Shown here piece by piece: positions 1 to 7,505 of a DNA stretch of 64,000 bases (position 1 is the stretch's first letter; every line of letters begins with the position of its first letter). Location of the stretch: the NCBI GenBank assembly GCA_965198655.1, contig OZ240668.1, positions 2,170,001 to 2,234,000 on the forward strand, given 5' to 3'. This DNA is from Lichenicola sp965198655. GTDB lineage: Bacteria > Pseudomonadota > Alphaproteobacteria > Acetobacterales > Acetobacteraceae. Under the pieces are notes generated by a model. That model worked only from the letters and a program-made list of their open reading frames with translations, had not been told where the DNA came from and searched no databases. Position numbers and translations under genes: made by a program.

Positions 1-496
1 TCGCTATGACGAAGCTTCTGCCGGTGTCGGAGAAGCCGTATGCCTGCAGCTCGCAAATGAGGTCGTCTGCGGCAAGTGTGCGGGAACAGCCGAGACCGCT
101 TCGAGAGCCGTCAGGTGTCTCTAGGATGACGCGTTCGGCTGGCCAGTTGGGAGCCTGACGACTGAGGTAACATCCGTCGGGAGTGTTGCGCTTCAGCCCT
201 CCGCCCCAGATGCCGGCCATGGCGATAAGTTCTCCTTCGAGGATGTCAAAGCCTGGAGCGGTCAGGGATTGCGCCTGCTCAGGCGTCACGGACAGGCCGT
301 CGTCTCGCGCGATGCGCTTCCCGTTCGCGGTGTCGAAGAGACCAGAGCCGTTCATGCCCACGACAAGCAGCAGGTCGCGGCCTGGCGCGAAGCCAACGTG
401 CATGAGGCCCCCCACGTGAAATACCGGCGTGGCCCTCCAGGGCGACGGCAGCTCAGGCGGCACCCGAGCATATCGGAGGATCTCGGGGTTCATCAT
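1..496 (-). CDS. Unrecognised protein, 5' part only (runs off the left edge)
   Basis: An open frame reads leftward from tandem ATG codons at 496 and 493 to the window edge, about 165 codons. The product starts MMNPEILRYARVPPELPSPW and contains hydrophobic and glycine-rich stretches (FHVGGLMHVGFAPGRDLLLV). I recognise no family. GC content is visibly lower than in the genes to the right, which suggests acquired DNA. The same frame stays open upstream to a stop at 572-574, reading FRDPYPPAHDRTSIVVLP, so the true start or an upstream frameshift is uncertain (see 493-597). Coding is likely because the frame stays open with varied, protein-like composition. Confidence 0.55.
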   Translation of the reverse strand, partial: MMNPEILRYARVPPELPSPWRATPVFHVGGLMHVGFAPGRDLLLVVGMNGSGLFDTANGKRIARDDGLSVTPEQAQSLTAPGFDILEGELIAMAGIWGGGLKRNTPDGCYLSRQAPNWPAERVILETPDGSRSGLGCSRTLAADDLICELQAYGFSDTGRSFVIA

Positions 497-597
497 GTCC
501 GGTAGGACGACGATGCTGGTCCGATCGTGAGCAGGAGGATAAGGATCGCGGAACTGAAAGCGTCTATGTTGTTACCTCCCATACTGCCGGACATCAT
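493..597 (-). CDS. Possible 34-codon signal-peptide-like reading frame
   Basis: Starts ATGATG at 597 and stops inside the overlap ATGATGA with the next frame. The product has a short polar start, a hydrophobic core (SAILILLLTIGPASSS) and small residues, like a secretion signal. It lies one frame away from the downstream gene, so it could be the displaced signal peptide of that gene after a single-base indel, or a separate coupled peptide. No strong ribosome binding site is seen. Confidence 0.3.
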   Translation of the reverse strand: MMSGSMGGNNIDAFSSAILILLLTIGPASSSYRT

Positions 598-656
598 ACG
601 GATATCGGGACCGTGCCTTCAAACGACATCTCGCCGTCCTGGTCGATGATGCACAT
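594..656 (-). CDS. Possible 20-codon peptide
   Basis: ATG at 656 is preceded by a good purine-rich site (GGAAAGAG, 6 bases upstream). The peptide MCIIDQDGEMSFEGTVPISV ends in a TGA that overlaps the ATGATG of the next small frame. It may be a short leader or the broken N-terminus of the gene at the left edge. No family recognised. Confidence 0.25.
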   Translation of the reverse strand: MCIIDQDGEMSFEGTVPISV

Positions 657-796
657 CGCGGTCTCTTTCCGCGGCACTTTGATCCGACATCGTGCATCGT
701 GATTGTCTTGCTGGGTGCCTGCCTCGCTGGAGCCGGGCTGATCAGACGTCTTGTCGTGCCGAGGGCAGTCACTCACGAGGACGCGGCGTTCCGAGT

Positions 797-1096
797 TCAG
801 CGCCCGAGGCGGATCTCGGCCACGGCGCGCCCGGCGGTGAGGTCCCACAGCAGGACCCGGTCCGGGCCGCCGCCGGTCAGGCCGATCGCGAGCACCGTGT
901 CGGACTGCCGCACGAGGGCGGTGATCCGGGTGCCCGCCGGCTCCTGCAGCGGCGGGACAGGGCCCGCCTTGGCGGAGGCCGTCGGATGCGTCAGCCGGTG
1001 CACCACCACGGCGACCAGGCCCGCGGTGCCGGCGAGGATCAGCACCCCCATGACGATCACCAGCGCCAGCAGCGCCCGCGTCTGGCCAGCACCCAT
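797..1096 (-). CDS. Small single-pass membrane protein
   Basis: A 99-residue protein. Residues about 8-31 (LLALVIVMGVLILAGTAGLV) form one membrane helix; the rest (about 40-99) is a soluble domain ending in DLTAGRAVAEIRLGR. It starts 34 bases from, and divergent to, the pseudouridine synthase gene, so the two share a very short promoter region. Small membrane proteins in this position are common in related alphaproteobacteria; I believe it matches the DUF6476 type, but that is from memory. Function unknown. Confidence 0.75.
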   Translation of the reverse strand: MGAGQTRALLALVIVMGVLILAGTAGLVAVVVHRLTHPTASAKAGPVPPLQEPAGTRITALVRQSDTVLAIGLTGGGPDRVLLWDLTAGRAVAEIRLGR

Positions 1097-1130
1097 TCCC
1101 GCTCCTCCCGTTTGCGGCTACACCGGCGAC

Positions 1131-2132
1131 ATGACCGGACCGCCCATCCCGCCGGCGGACGTGCCGCTGATGCTGGTCGCGGGGCCAGCACATGACGGCA
1201 TGCGCACCGACCGGTTTCTCGCCGAGGCCTCCCCTAGCCTGTCGCGCTCGCGGGTCAAGGGGCTAATGGAGGCGGGCCATGTTTGCCGCGACGGGCTGCC
1301 GCTGCGGGCGCCGGCCGAGCCGGTGCGACCGGGCATGCGCTTCGAGCTGATCCCACCCGCCCCGGTCGCGGCCCGTCCGGCCGCGCAGGCGATCCCGTTC
1401 CGCATCCTGCACGAGGATGACAGCCTGCTCGTGCTCGACAAGCCGGTCGGGCTGGTGGTACACCCGGCGCCGGGCAACGAGGACGGCACCCTGGTCAACG
1501 CCCTGCTGGCGCATTGCGGCGACGCGCTGCCCGGGATCGGCGGGGAGCGCCGCCCGGGGATCGTGCACCGGCTCGACAAGGACACCTCCGGCGTGATGGT
1601 GGTGGCGAAGACGGAGCAGGCGCTGGCCGTGCTGTCGGACGCGTTCGCCCGGCGCACCATCGAGCGCAGCTATCTAGCGCTATGCTGGGGGCTGCCGGGC
1701 CCGTCGCAGGGATCGTTCGAGGGCGCGATCGGACGCGACCCGCGCGACCGCAAGCGCATGGCCGTCGTGGCCCGTGGCGGCAAGGCGGCGCTGACGCATT
1801 ACCGGACGCTGGCGACCGGCGGCGGTGCCGTCAGCCTGCTCCAATGCCGGCTGGCGACCGGCCGCACCCACCAGATCCGGGTGCACCTTGCTCAGGCGGG
1901 CCATCCGCTGGTCGGCGATCCGGTCTATTTGCGCCGCGTTCCGGCCACCGCCCGCCTGCTGCCCGAGCCGGTGCGACGGGCCGGCCTGGACTTCCCGCGG
2001 CAGGCGCTGCACGCGGCGGTGCTCGGCTTCGACCATCCGGTCACCGGCGAGACCCTCCGGTTCGAGACGGCGCCGCCGGAGGACTTCCGTCAGCTGCAGG
2101 AGATCCTGCTGGAGCAGCGTCGGCCCGGTTGA
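1131..2132 (+). CDS. rluD: RluA-family pseudouridine synthase (RluD type)
   Basis: Isomerises specific uridines in RNA to pseudouridine; RluD members modify 23S rRNA helix 69 during 50S assembly. The 333-residue protein has an N-terminal S4 RNA-binding region (SRSRVKGLMEAGHVCRDG, about 38-55) and the catalytic domain, with HRLDKDTSGVMVVAK carrying the catalytic Asp, RTHQIRVHLAQAGHPLVGD, and a C-terminal HPVTGE. The start was set at ATG 1131, since a longer in-frame extension would run through the divergent neighbour. Substrate specificity (RluD rather than RluC) is inferred from the S4 domain and length. Confidence 0.9.
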   Translation: MTGPPIPPADVPLMLVAGPAHDGMRTDRFLAEASPSLSRSRVKGLMEAGHVCRDGLPLRAPAEPVRPGMRFELIPPAPVAARPAAQAIPFRILHEDDSLLVLDKPVGLVVHPAPGNEDGTLVNALLAHCGDALPGIGGERRPGIVHRLDKDTSGVMVVAKTEQALAVLSDAFARRTIERSYLALCWGLPGPSQGSFEGAIGRDPRDRKRMAVVARGGKAALTHYRTLATGGGAVSLLQCRLATGRTHQIRVHLAQAGHPLVGDPVYLRRVPATARLLPEPVRRAGLDFPRQALHAAVLGFDHPVTGETLRFETAPPEDFRQLQEILLEQRRPG

Positions 2133-2159
2133 ACCGGCATGCGGTTCCAGCCGCCCGAT

Positions 2160-2209
2160 AAGGCCGTTCCTTTCGAACGAAGGCGGAGCATGATCGAACG
2201 GTCACGCTC
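2160..2209. repeat. Dispersed stem-loop repeat, copy 1
   Basis: About 48 bases ending in GAGCATGATCG-AA-CGGTCACGCTC, which can fold into an imperfect hairpin. A similar copy lies at 61370-61418 between the two RND efflux genes. Both copies sit just upstream of a gene start region on the same strand. Confidence 0.55.
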
Positions 2210-2500
2210 TGGGGGCGCCAGGGCACCTTGAACGCAGAGGACATGAAGGAAAGTTCAGTCGCTGCAATGCGGCATTTTCTTGACAGGACTGCTCCAGTCC
2301 TGTTACTTCAGCCTCATTCCGACGAGCGGGCGCCCGCCGGTCCGGACGTCCTGGCACTGCTCCGCCTGCTGATGTGGGGAGCGTCTCAGGGACGTGAAGT
2401 CCTTACCAGCGCCCATGCTGACGGTCTGCGAAACCGGTTACCGGCTGTGCCGTATGGACAGTCGAGATCCCGCAGCCGACCAGGCGAAAGGAGCCGTTCG
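2210..2500 (+). promoter_or_regulatory. rpoH leader with promoter-like box and inverted repeat
   Basis: The gene-free stretch ahead of rpoH (2133-2500) holds the stem-loop repeat and then a TTGACA at 2280-2285 whose last base begins a perfect inverted repeat AGGACTG-CTC-CAGTCCT (2285-2301). The TTGACA could be a -35 box with the palindrome acting as an operator, but the -10 candidate (TTACTT, 2303) is weak. An in-frame extension of rpoH is open back to 2228, but its residues do not look like sigma factor. A strong AAAGGAG sits about 7 bases before the chosen start. Confidence 0.35.
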
Positions 2501-3388
2501 ATGGTTTCCGCTATTATCAATGTCAGTCCCGAAGGCAACCTTTCGCGCTACCTTCAGGACATCCGCAAGTTCCCGATGCTCGCACCTGAGGAGGAGCTGG
2601 CGCTGTCCAAGCGCTGGCGCGACGCCGGGGACTCCGCGGCAGCGCACAAGCTGGTGACCTCGCATCTGCGTCTGGTTGCCAAGATCGCCATGGGCTACCG
2701 AGGCTATGGCCTGCCGATCAGCGAGCTGATCAGCGAGGGCAATGTCGGCATGATGCAGGCGGTTAAGCGGTTCGACCCGGACCGCGGCTTCCGGCTTGCG
2801 ACCTATGCCATGTGGTGGATCCGCGCGGCGATCCAGGAATACATCCTACATAGCTGGTCGCTGGTGAAGATGGGCACCACCGCGGCGCAGAAGAAGCTGT
2901 TCTTCAACCTGCGACGCCTCAAGGGACAGATGCAGGCCATCGAGGACGGCGACCTGCAGCCGGAACAGGTGGACCACATCGCCACTACGCTCGGCGTGTC
3001 CGAGCAGGACGTGGTCAACATGAACCGTCGGCTGGCCGCCCCCGACCATAGCCTGAACGCGCCTGTCCGCGCCGACAGCGAGGGCGAGTGGCAGGACTGG
3101 CTGGTCGACGATGCGGAGAGCCAGGAGCAGACCTTGGCGGAGAGCGAGGAGTACAGCGGACGCAAGGCGCTGCTGGGCGAGGCGCTGCGCACCCTGAACG
3201 ACCGCGAGCGGCACATCTTCGTCGAGCGCCGGCTGAACGAGGAGCCGTCGACGCTGGAAGACCTGTCCCAGCACTACGGCATCTCGCGCGAGCGGGTGCG
3301 CCAGATCGAGGTGCGCGCGTTCGAGAAGGTGCAGAAGGCGATGAAGGCCCAGGTGACCACCCGCCGCCTGGCCGACCAGGCGGCCTGA
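2501..3388 (+). CDS. rpoH: RNA polymerase heat-shock sigma factor sigma-32
   Basis: Directs RNA polymerase to heat-shock promoters. The 295-residue protein has the region 2 core (ISEGNVGMMQAVKRFDPDRG, ATYAMWWIRAAIQEYIL), the RpoH box QKKLFFNLRRLK that distinguishes sigma-32 from the housekeeping factor, and a region 4 helix-turn-helix ending YGISRERVRQIEVRAFEKVQ. ATG 2501 gives the family's usual N-terminus and has AAAGGAG upstream. The gene stands alone, with a long leader before it and a large inverted repeat overlapping its stop codon. Confidence 0.95.
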   Translation: MVSAIINVSPEGNLSRYLQDIRKFPMLAPEEELALSKRWRDAGDSAAAHKLVTSHLRLVAKIAMGYRGYGLPISELISEGNVGMMQAVKRFDPDRGFRLATYAMWWIRAAIQEYILHSWSLVKMGTTAAQKKLFFNLRRLKGQMQAIEDGDLQPEQVDHIATTLGVSEQDVVNMNRRLAAPDHSLNAPVRADSEGEWQDWLVDDAESQEQTLAESEEYSGRKALLGEALRTLNDRERHIFVERRLNEEPSTLEDLSQHYGISRERVRQIEVRAFEKVQKAMKAQVTTRRLADQAA

Positions 3389-3446
3389 CGCGGCGCTCGA
3401 AGGAACCGCGACGGCGCCGACCATTGGGTTCTCGAGCCGCGTCAGG
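3384..3446. terminator. Bidirectional hairpin between convergent genes
   Basis: Perfect 11-base arms CCTGACGCGGC (3384-3394) and GCCGCGTCAGG (3436-3446) enclose a loop of about 40 bases. The left arm contains the rpoH stop codon and the right arm the end of the convergent membrane protein gene. No T-run follows, so rho-independent termination is inferred from position only. Confidence 0.45.
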
Positions 3447-3939
3447 ACCGCGGCCGTGATGGCGTCAGCGGTCCCCACTCCCCCTCCAGTTCGGCTACCT
3501 TTGCCGTCAGGCGGCGCCGTTGCGTCGCGGCTGAGAGATCGGCTGCAAGCCGCAGCACGATCCCGGCGAGCTCGCCGACCAGCCAGCTCGACGCGATCGC
3601 GGTCCAGGCCGTGAACAGGATGGCCGGCTGACGGACCAGCACCAGCGCCACGTCGATCGCGCCGCCGCCCACCCATAGGGTGCGCAGCGGATGAATGCCG
3701 GCCGCCAGCCCGAACAACAGCCCGGCCCGCACGATCCGGCCGCCACGTCCCTCCCCGCCCTCCTCCGGCAGCAGCGCCAGCAGCAGCACCGGCGCCAGCA
3801 GCGACGACAGCAGCACCGCCGTTCCCGGCGACAGCACGATCACGGCGCCGCAGCCGAGCCCGCCCCACCACAGCAGGGCGTTGGTTCGGCCGGCCGAGGT
3901 GACTGGGCGCGCCTTCCGGGCTGCGGCGCGGCTCGCCAT
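3442..3939 (-). CDS. Membrane protein coupled to the pseudokinase gene
   Basis: A 165-residue protein with a basic N-terminus (MASRAAARKARP) and several hydrophobic segments (LLWWGGLGCGAVIVL, AVLLSSLLAPVLLLALL, a third around LLFGLAAG and a fourth around AILFTAWTAIASSWL). The C-terminus is polar and charged (ATQRRRLTAKVAELEGEWG). Its ATG overlaps the upstream gene's stop as TGATG, so translation is probably coupled and the two proteins may act together at the membrane. No family recognised. Confidence 0.7.
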   Translation of the reverse strand: MASRAAARKARPVTSAGRTNALLWWGGLGCGAVIVLSPGTAVLLSSLLAPVLLLALLPEEGGEGRGGRIVRAGLLFGLAAGIHPLRTLWVGGGAIDVALVLVRQPAILFTAWTAIASSWLVGELAGIVLRLAADLSAATQRRRLTAKVAELEGEWGPLTPSRPRS

Positions 3940-5999
3940 CAGGACAGCACCCAGACCAGCACGGCGCCGAGCAGGCCGATCACGCCCGCCATCACGCCCA
4001 CCTCGCGTCCGGCCGCGCGTGCCTCGCGCGCCCGCTGCGGCGCGCCGTCGAGCGAGGCCTGATGCGCCGCCCTGAGCCCGTCCGCCTCCGCGCGGGCCGC
4101 GTCCAGCGCCGCCTCGTCCTCTGCCCAGTCGGCGTCACGACAGCTCAGTTCCAGCATCTCGACCAGGTCGCCCGCCTCGGCCGCCTGCTCCAGCCGTTGC
4201 AGGCGGCGCGTCCGCCGGCCCTTTCCCGGCCAGTTGGTCAGCCGCTCGCGCGCCACCGGCAGCAGGCTCGCCGCCAGCTTCGGCAGCGCCAGCGGCTCCG
4301 GAGCAGGCTCGCCCTGGATCCGGCTCCGGCTCTGCAGCTGCGCCTGGGCCAAGCCCTGCAGGTCGAGCAGGCGTTCGTCCGCGTCGGACGGCACCGTCAG
4401 CTCCCGGCCGCCGGACGTGTCCGAGCGTGCCGCCAGCAGCGCCAGCATCTGCGTGTCGAGCAGCCGCGCCGCTGGCGCCTTGCCCTTGGCCATGACCTCC
4501 AGCGCCGTCACCAACTGGTCGGACCGCAGCACGCACGCCCCGCCCAGTGCCGGCGAGGCGCAGGCCAGGAACGGGTTCAGGCTGTAGGCCAGCATCGGCA
4601 TGCGCAGGGCGGGAACCGGCAGCCGCGCGGCGCGGGCGTTACGGCGTTCCAGCTCCTCCGAGACCTGCAGCCCGCTGCGCCCCGTCAGCAGCGCCCAACG
4701 GCGCAGGGCGGCGTGCCGGATCGCCTCGCCGATGAACCCGTCCGCGGCGCCGGTGATGAGCTGCATCGCCAGCATGGCCGGGATCGCGTCGGGCCAGAAC
4801 CAGCGCCCGCCCCAGAACATGGGCGCCAGCGGGTCGAGCAGGGCGACCGTCTGCATCAGCACCATCTGCTCCATACCGTCCGCGCTGCGGTCGTTGGCGG
4901 CCTTGAGCGCCTCGTTGATCCGGGCCGCCAGCAGCGGAAGGTCGAGCGCCCGACGCAGCCACTGCTCCACCGTGCCGTTCCGGAGCAGCACCTGCGCCTC
5001 CACCGGCTGGCGCGCAAAGGCCAGCGCCAGCGAGCGCGCGGTAGAGACCGGGACCTTGCCCACCATCAGCGGACGCGGCGCCCGCGGCTCCGGGCGCGGC
5101 GCCTTGGGCCGTTCCGCGCCGATGCCGTACTCCGCGAGTGCGGCCAGGCTGGGCCGGGCGCTCGGGTCGTCCGACAGCATCGAGCGCAGCAGCGACACCA
5201 GCACCGGCGGCAGCCGCTCGTTGCCGGCCAGGGCCTGGAAGCTGCCGAGCTCGAGCTTGCGGTGCACGATCCGCTCGTCGTCCAGGTCGGGCAGCAGCGG
5301 ACGGCCCAGAACCAGCTCCAGCAGCACCGCGCCGAGCGCGTAGACGTCGTCCGCCGGCAGCCCGACGCCGCGCGCGGAGGGCGCGCAGATCCCGACCGGA
5401 GCCGGCTCGTACACCGTCGGCTGCGCAAAGGCGGGCGGCATCACGCAGCCAGGCGCCATCAGGATGCGACCGGTTTCCAGCGTGCGGTACAGGTTGGCCG
5501 GCCTGACCCCCCGATGGACCAGGCCGAGCGCATGCAGGCGACCTAGCGCCAGCGCCAGCGGCCGCAGGTAGACCGAGGCAAGCTCCGCCTCGGAGGGCGG
5601 GGTGGCGGACTCCGCCAGGCTGTCCCGCAGCGATGGGCCGGGGGGGGCGTCGCAGACGATCCAGTACTCTCCGCCTCCGGCGCCGTGCGCGACCGGCATC
5701 AGCAGCGCCGTGTTGTAGGCGTTGAGGAAGGACGGCAGGTTCGCCGGCGGCGGCGCGTCGCGACGTGTCTTGACCGCCACCAGCCAGGGAATGGCCTGGT
5801 CGGCGTTGCGGAAGCCGGGATCGGGGGCCTGCGCGCGCTGATCCACCGCGAACGCGGGCAGTCCGGCGAACTCGCCGCACGGGGTGCCCGGGAACACCTG
5901 GTAGCGACGGTCGATGATGATCGCGCCGCCGTCGGTCGATTCGTCCTGCCGCCCCCGCATCCCACCCATCGCCCCGCACGACCTGTCCGAGGCCGGCAT
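3939..5999 (-). CDS. Protein kinase-like protein lacking the catalytic Asp (pseudokinase), membrane-anchored
   Basis: A 686-residue protein. The N-terminal third resembles a Ser/Thr kinase: a VAVK motif (Lys77), HRGVRPANL at about 162-170 where active kinases have HRDxKPxN, and the later DDVYALGAVLLELVLGRPLL helix. The catalytic Asp is replaced by Gly164 and no DFG motif is visible, so phosphotransfer is unlikely. The remaining 350 residues are alanine- and leucine-rich helices I do not recognise, followed by a C-terminal membrane helix (VGVMAGVIGLLGAVLVWVLS). It is probably a scaffold or signalling adaptor working with the membrane protein downstream, with which it overlaps by one base. Internal ATGs at residues 11 and 14 are alternative starts. 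Confidence 0.7.
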   Translation of the reverse strand: MPASDRSCGAMGGMRGRQDESTDGGAIIIDRRYQVFPGTPCGEFAGLPAFAVDQRAQAPDPGFRNADQAIPWLVAVKTRRDAPPPANLPSFLNAYNTALLMPVAHGAGGGEYWIVCDAPPGPSLRDSLAESATPPSEAELASVYLRPLALALGRLHALGLVHRGVRPANLYRTLETGRILMAPGCVMPPAFAQPTVYEPAPVGICAPSARGVGLPADDVYALGAVLLELVLGRPLLPDLDDERIVHRKLELGSFQALAGNERLPPVLVSLLRSMLSDDPSARPSLAALAEYGIGAERPKAPRPEPRAPRPLMVGKVPVSTARSLALAFARQPVEAQVLLRNGTVEQWLRRALDLPLLAARINEALKAANDRSADGMEQMVLMQTVALLDPLAPMFWGGRWFWPDAIPAMLAMQLITGAADGFIGEAIRHAALRRWALLTGRSGLQVSEELERRNARAARLPVPALRMPMLAYSLNPFLACASPALGGACVLRSDQLVTALEVMAKGKAPAARLLDTQMLALLAARSDTSGGRELTVPSDADERLLDLQGLAQAQLQSRSRIQGEPAPEPLALPKLAASLLPVARERLTNWPGKGRRTRRLQRLEQAAEAGDLVEMLELSCRDADWAEDEAALDAARAEADGLRAAHQASLDGAPQRAREARAAGREVGVMAGVIGLLGAVLVWVLS

Positions 6000-6059
6000 G
6001 ATGCGGGACAGGGGTTAAGCCGGGCTTAATTGGCAGGGAAGGTCAGGACTCTGCCCATC

Positions 6060-6092
6060 GATCTGCTTCGCAGCACCGATCTGCTTCGCAGC
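6060..6092. repeat. Tandem 15-base duplication
   Basis: GATCTGCTTCGCAGC occurs at 6060-6074 and again at 6078-6092, an 18-base period, in the gap between purA and the pseudokinase gene. It looks like a local slip duplication; no function is evident. Confidence 0.6.
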
Positions 6093-6145
6093 TCGGTCCG
6101 CTAGGGCCGGAGGCCCAAGACTCCTTAACTTTAAGAATCGGGTTT

Positions 6146-6187
6146 GAAGGGCTTGCCCTTCATGGGGTCCAGGGGCAAAGCCCCTGG
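6146..6187 (-). terminator. Probable purA terminator, two hairpins
   Basis: Ten bases past the purA stop, CCAGGGGC-AAA-GCCCCTGG (6169-6187) forms a strong 8-bp hairpin, followed on the minus strand by GAAGGGC-AA-GCCCTTC (6146-6161). There is no clean T-run. The CAGGGGCAAAGCCCCTG type of palindrome recurs near genes in acetic acid bacteria, so it could also be a dispersed element. Confidence 0.55.
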
Positions 6188-6197
6188 CGCTCGGCAC

Positions 6198-7487
6198 TCA
6201 GCTTTCGAACGGGTCACGCATCAGGATGGTGTCGTCGCGTTCCGGGCTGGTGGAGAGCAGCGTCACCGGCGCCTCGACCAGCTCCTCGATGCGTCGGACA
6301 TACTTGATCGCCGCCGCCGGCAGCGCGCCCCACGAGCGGGCGCCGCGGGTGCTGCCGGTCCAGCCGTCCAGGGTCTCGTAGACCGGCTCGATCCGCGACT
6401 GCGCGGCAGGCGCTGCGGGCAGGTGGCGCACCGCCTGCCCGTCCAGGCGGTAGCCGGTGCAGATGCGGATGGCGGCGAGACCGTCCAGCACGTCGAGCTT
6501 GGTCAGCGCCAGGCCGGTGATGCCGCCCACGCGCACAGCGCGTCGCACCAGCACGGCGTCGAACCAGCCGCAGCGGCGCGGGCGGCCGGTGACGGTGCCG
6601 AACTCGTGGCCGCGGGCGCCGAGCAGCTGGCCGGTCTCGTCGTGCAGCTCGCTCGGGAACGGACCGGCGCCGACGCGGGTGGCATACGCCTTGGCGATGC
6701 CGAGCACGAAGCCGACCGCGCCCGGCCCCACCCCGCTGCCGGTGGCGGCGTTGGCGGCCACGGTGTTGGAGCTGGTCACGAACGGGTAGGTGCCGTGGTC
6801 GACGTCGAGCATCACTGCCTGGGCGCCCTCGAACAGGACGCGGGTGCCGGCCCGCCTGGCCTCGTCCAGGCGTTCCCAGACCGGCTCGACATAGGGCAGC
6901 AGGCGGGGGGCCAGGCCGAGCAGGTAGGCCAGCAGGGCGTCCTTGGAAAAGGTGTCGGCGCCGAGGCCGGCCAGCAGGGTGTTGTGGTGCAGCAGGATCT
7001 CGTCGAGCTTCCAGTCCAGGGTCTCCGGCTCGGCCAGGTCGCACAGGCGGATGGCGCGGCGGGCCACCTTGTCCTCGTAGGCGGGGCCGATCCCCCGCCC
7101 GGTGGTGCCGATGCGCCGCTCGCCGCGCGCGGCCTCGCGGGCGCGGTCAAGGGCGCCGTGCACCGGCAGGATCAGGGTGGCGGCCTCGGAGATGCGCAAG
7201 GTGTCGGGGCCGACCGACAGCCCCTGCCCCCGCACCCGGTCGATCTCGCCCAGCAGCGCCTCGGGATCGACCACCACGCCGTTGCCGATGATGCCCATCT
7301 TGCCGCGCACCAGGCCGCTCGGCAGCAGGCTCAGCTTGTAGGTCTGGTTGCCGACCACCAGCGTGTGGCCGGCGTTGTGGCCGCCCTGGAACCGCACCAC
7401 GATCTCGGCGCGGCTGGCCAGCCAGTCGACGATCTTGCCCTTTCCCTCGTCGCCCCACTGGGCGCCGATCACGGTGACGTTGGACAT
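6198..7487 (-). CDS. purA: Adenylosuccinate synthetase
   Basis: Joins IMP and aspartate using GTP, the first committed step to AMP. The 429-residue length is normal. It begins MSNVTVIGAQWGDEGKGKIV, the GTP loop with catalytic Asp and Lys, followed by FQGGHNAGHTLV with the catalytic His, TTGRGIGPAYEDKVARRAIR, the VLFEGAQAVMLDVDHGTYPFVTSSN core split over two motifs, and TKLDVLDGL near the C-terminus. It lies 18 bases after hisZ and is probably transcribed with it. Confidence 0.97.
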   Translation of the reverse strand: MSNVTVIGAQWGDEGKGKIVDWLASRAEIVVRFQGGHNAGHTLVVGNQTYKLSLLPSGLVRGKMGIIGNGVVVDPEALLGEIDRVRGQGLSVGPDTLRISEAATLILPVHGALDRAREAARGERRIGTTGRGIGPAYEDKVARRAIRLCDLAEPETLDWKLDEILLHHNTLLAGLGADTFSKDALLAYLLGLAPRLLPYVEPVWERLDEARRAGTRVLFEGAQAVMLDVDHGTYPFVTSSNTVAANAATGSGVGPGAVGFVLGIAKAYATRVGAGPFPSELHDETGQLLGARGHEFGTVTGRPRRCGWFDAVLVRRAVRVGGITGLALTKLDVLDGLAAIRICTGYRLDGQAVRHLPAAPAAQSRIEPVYETLDGWTGSTRGARSWGALPAAAIKYVRRIEELVEAPVTLLSTSPERDDTILMRDPFES

Positions 7488-7505
7488 GGGCGGCGGGGCT
7501 CCGGA

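Noticed and set aside
699..1130. N-terminal extension of the pseudouridine synthase to ATG 699
   Set aside because: It would overlap the divergent small membrane protein gene almost entirely and has no S4-domain-like sequence.
2228..2500. N-terminal extension of RpoH to 2228
   Set aside because: The extra 91 residues do not match sigma-32, while ATG 2501 has a strong AAAGGAG and the family N-terminus.
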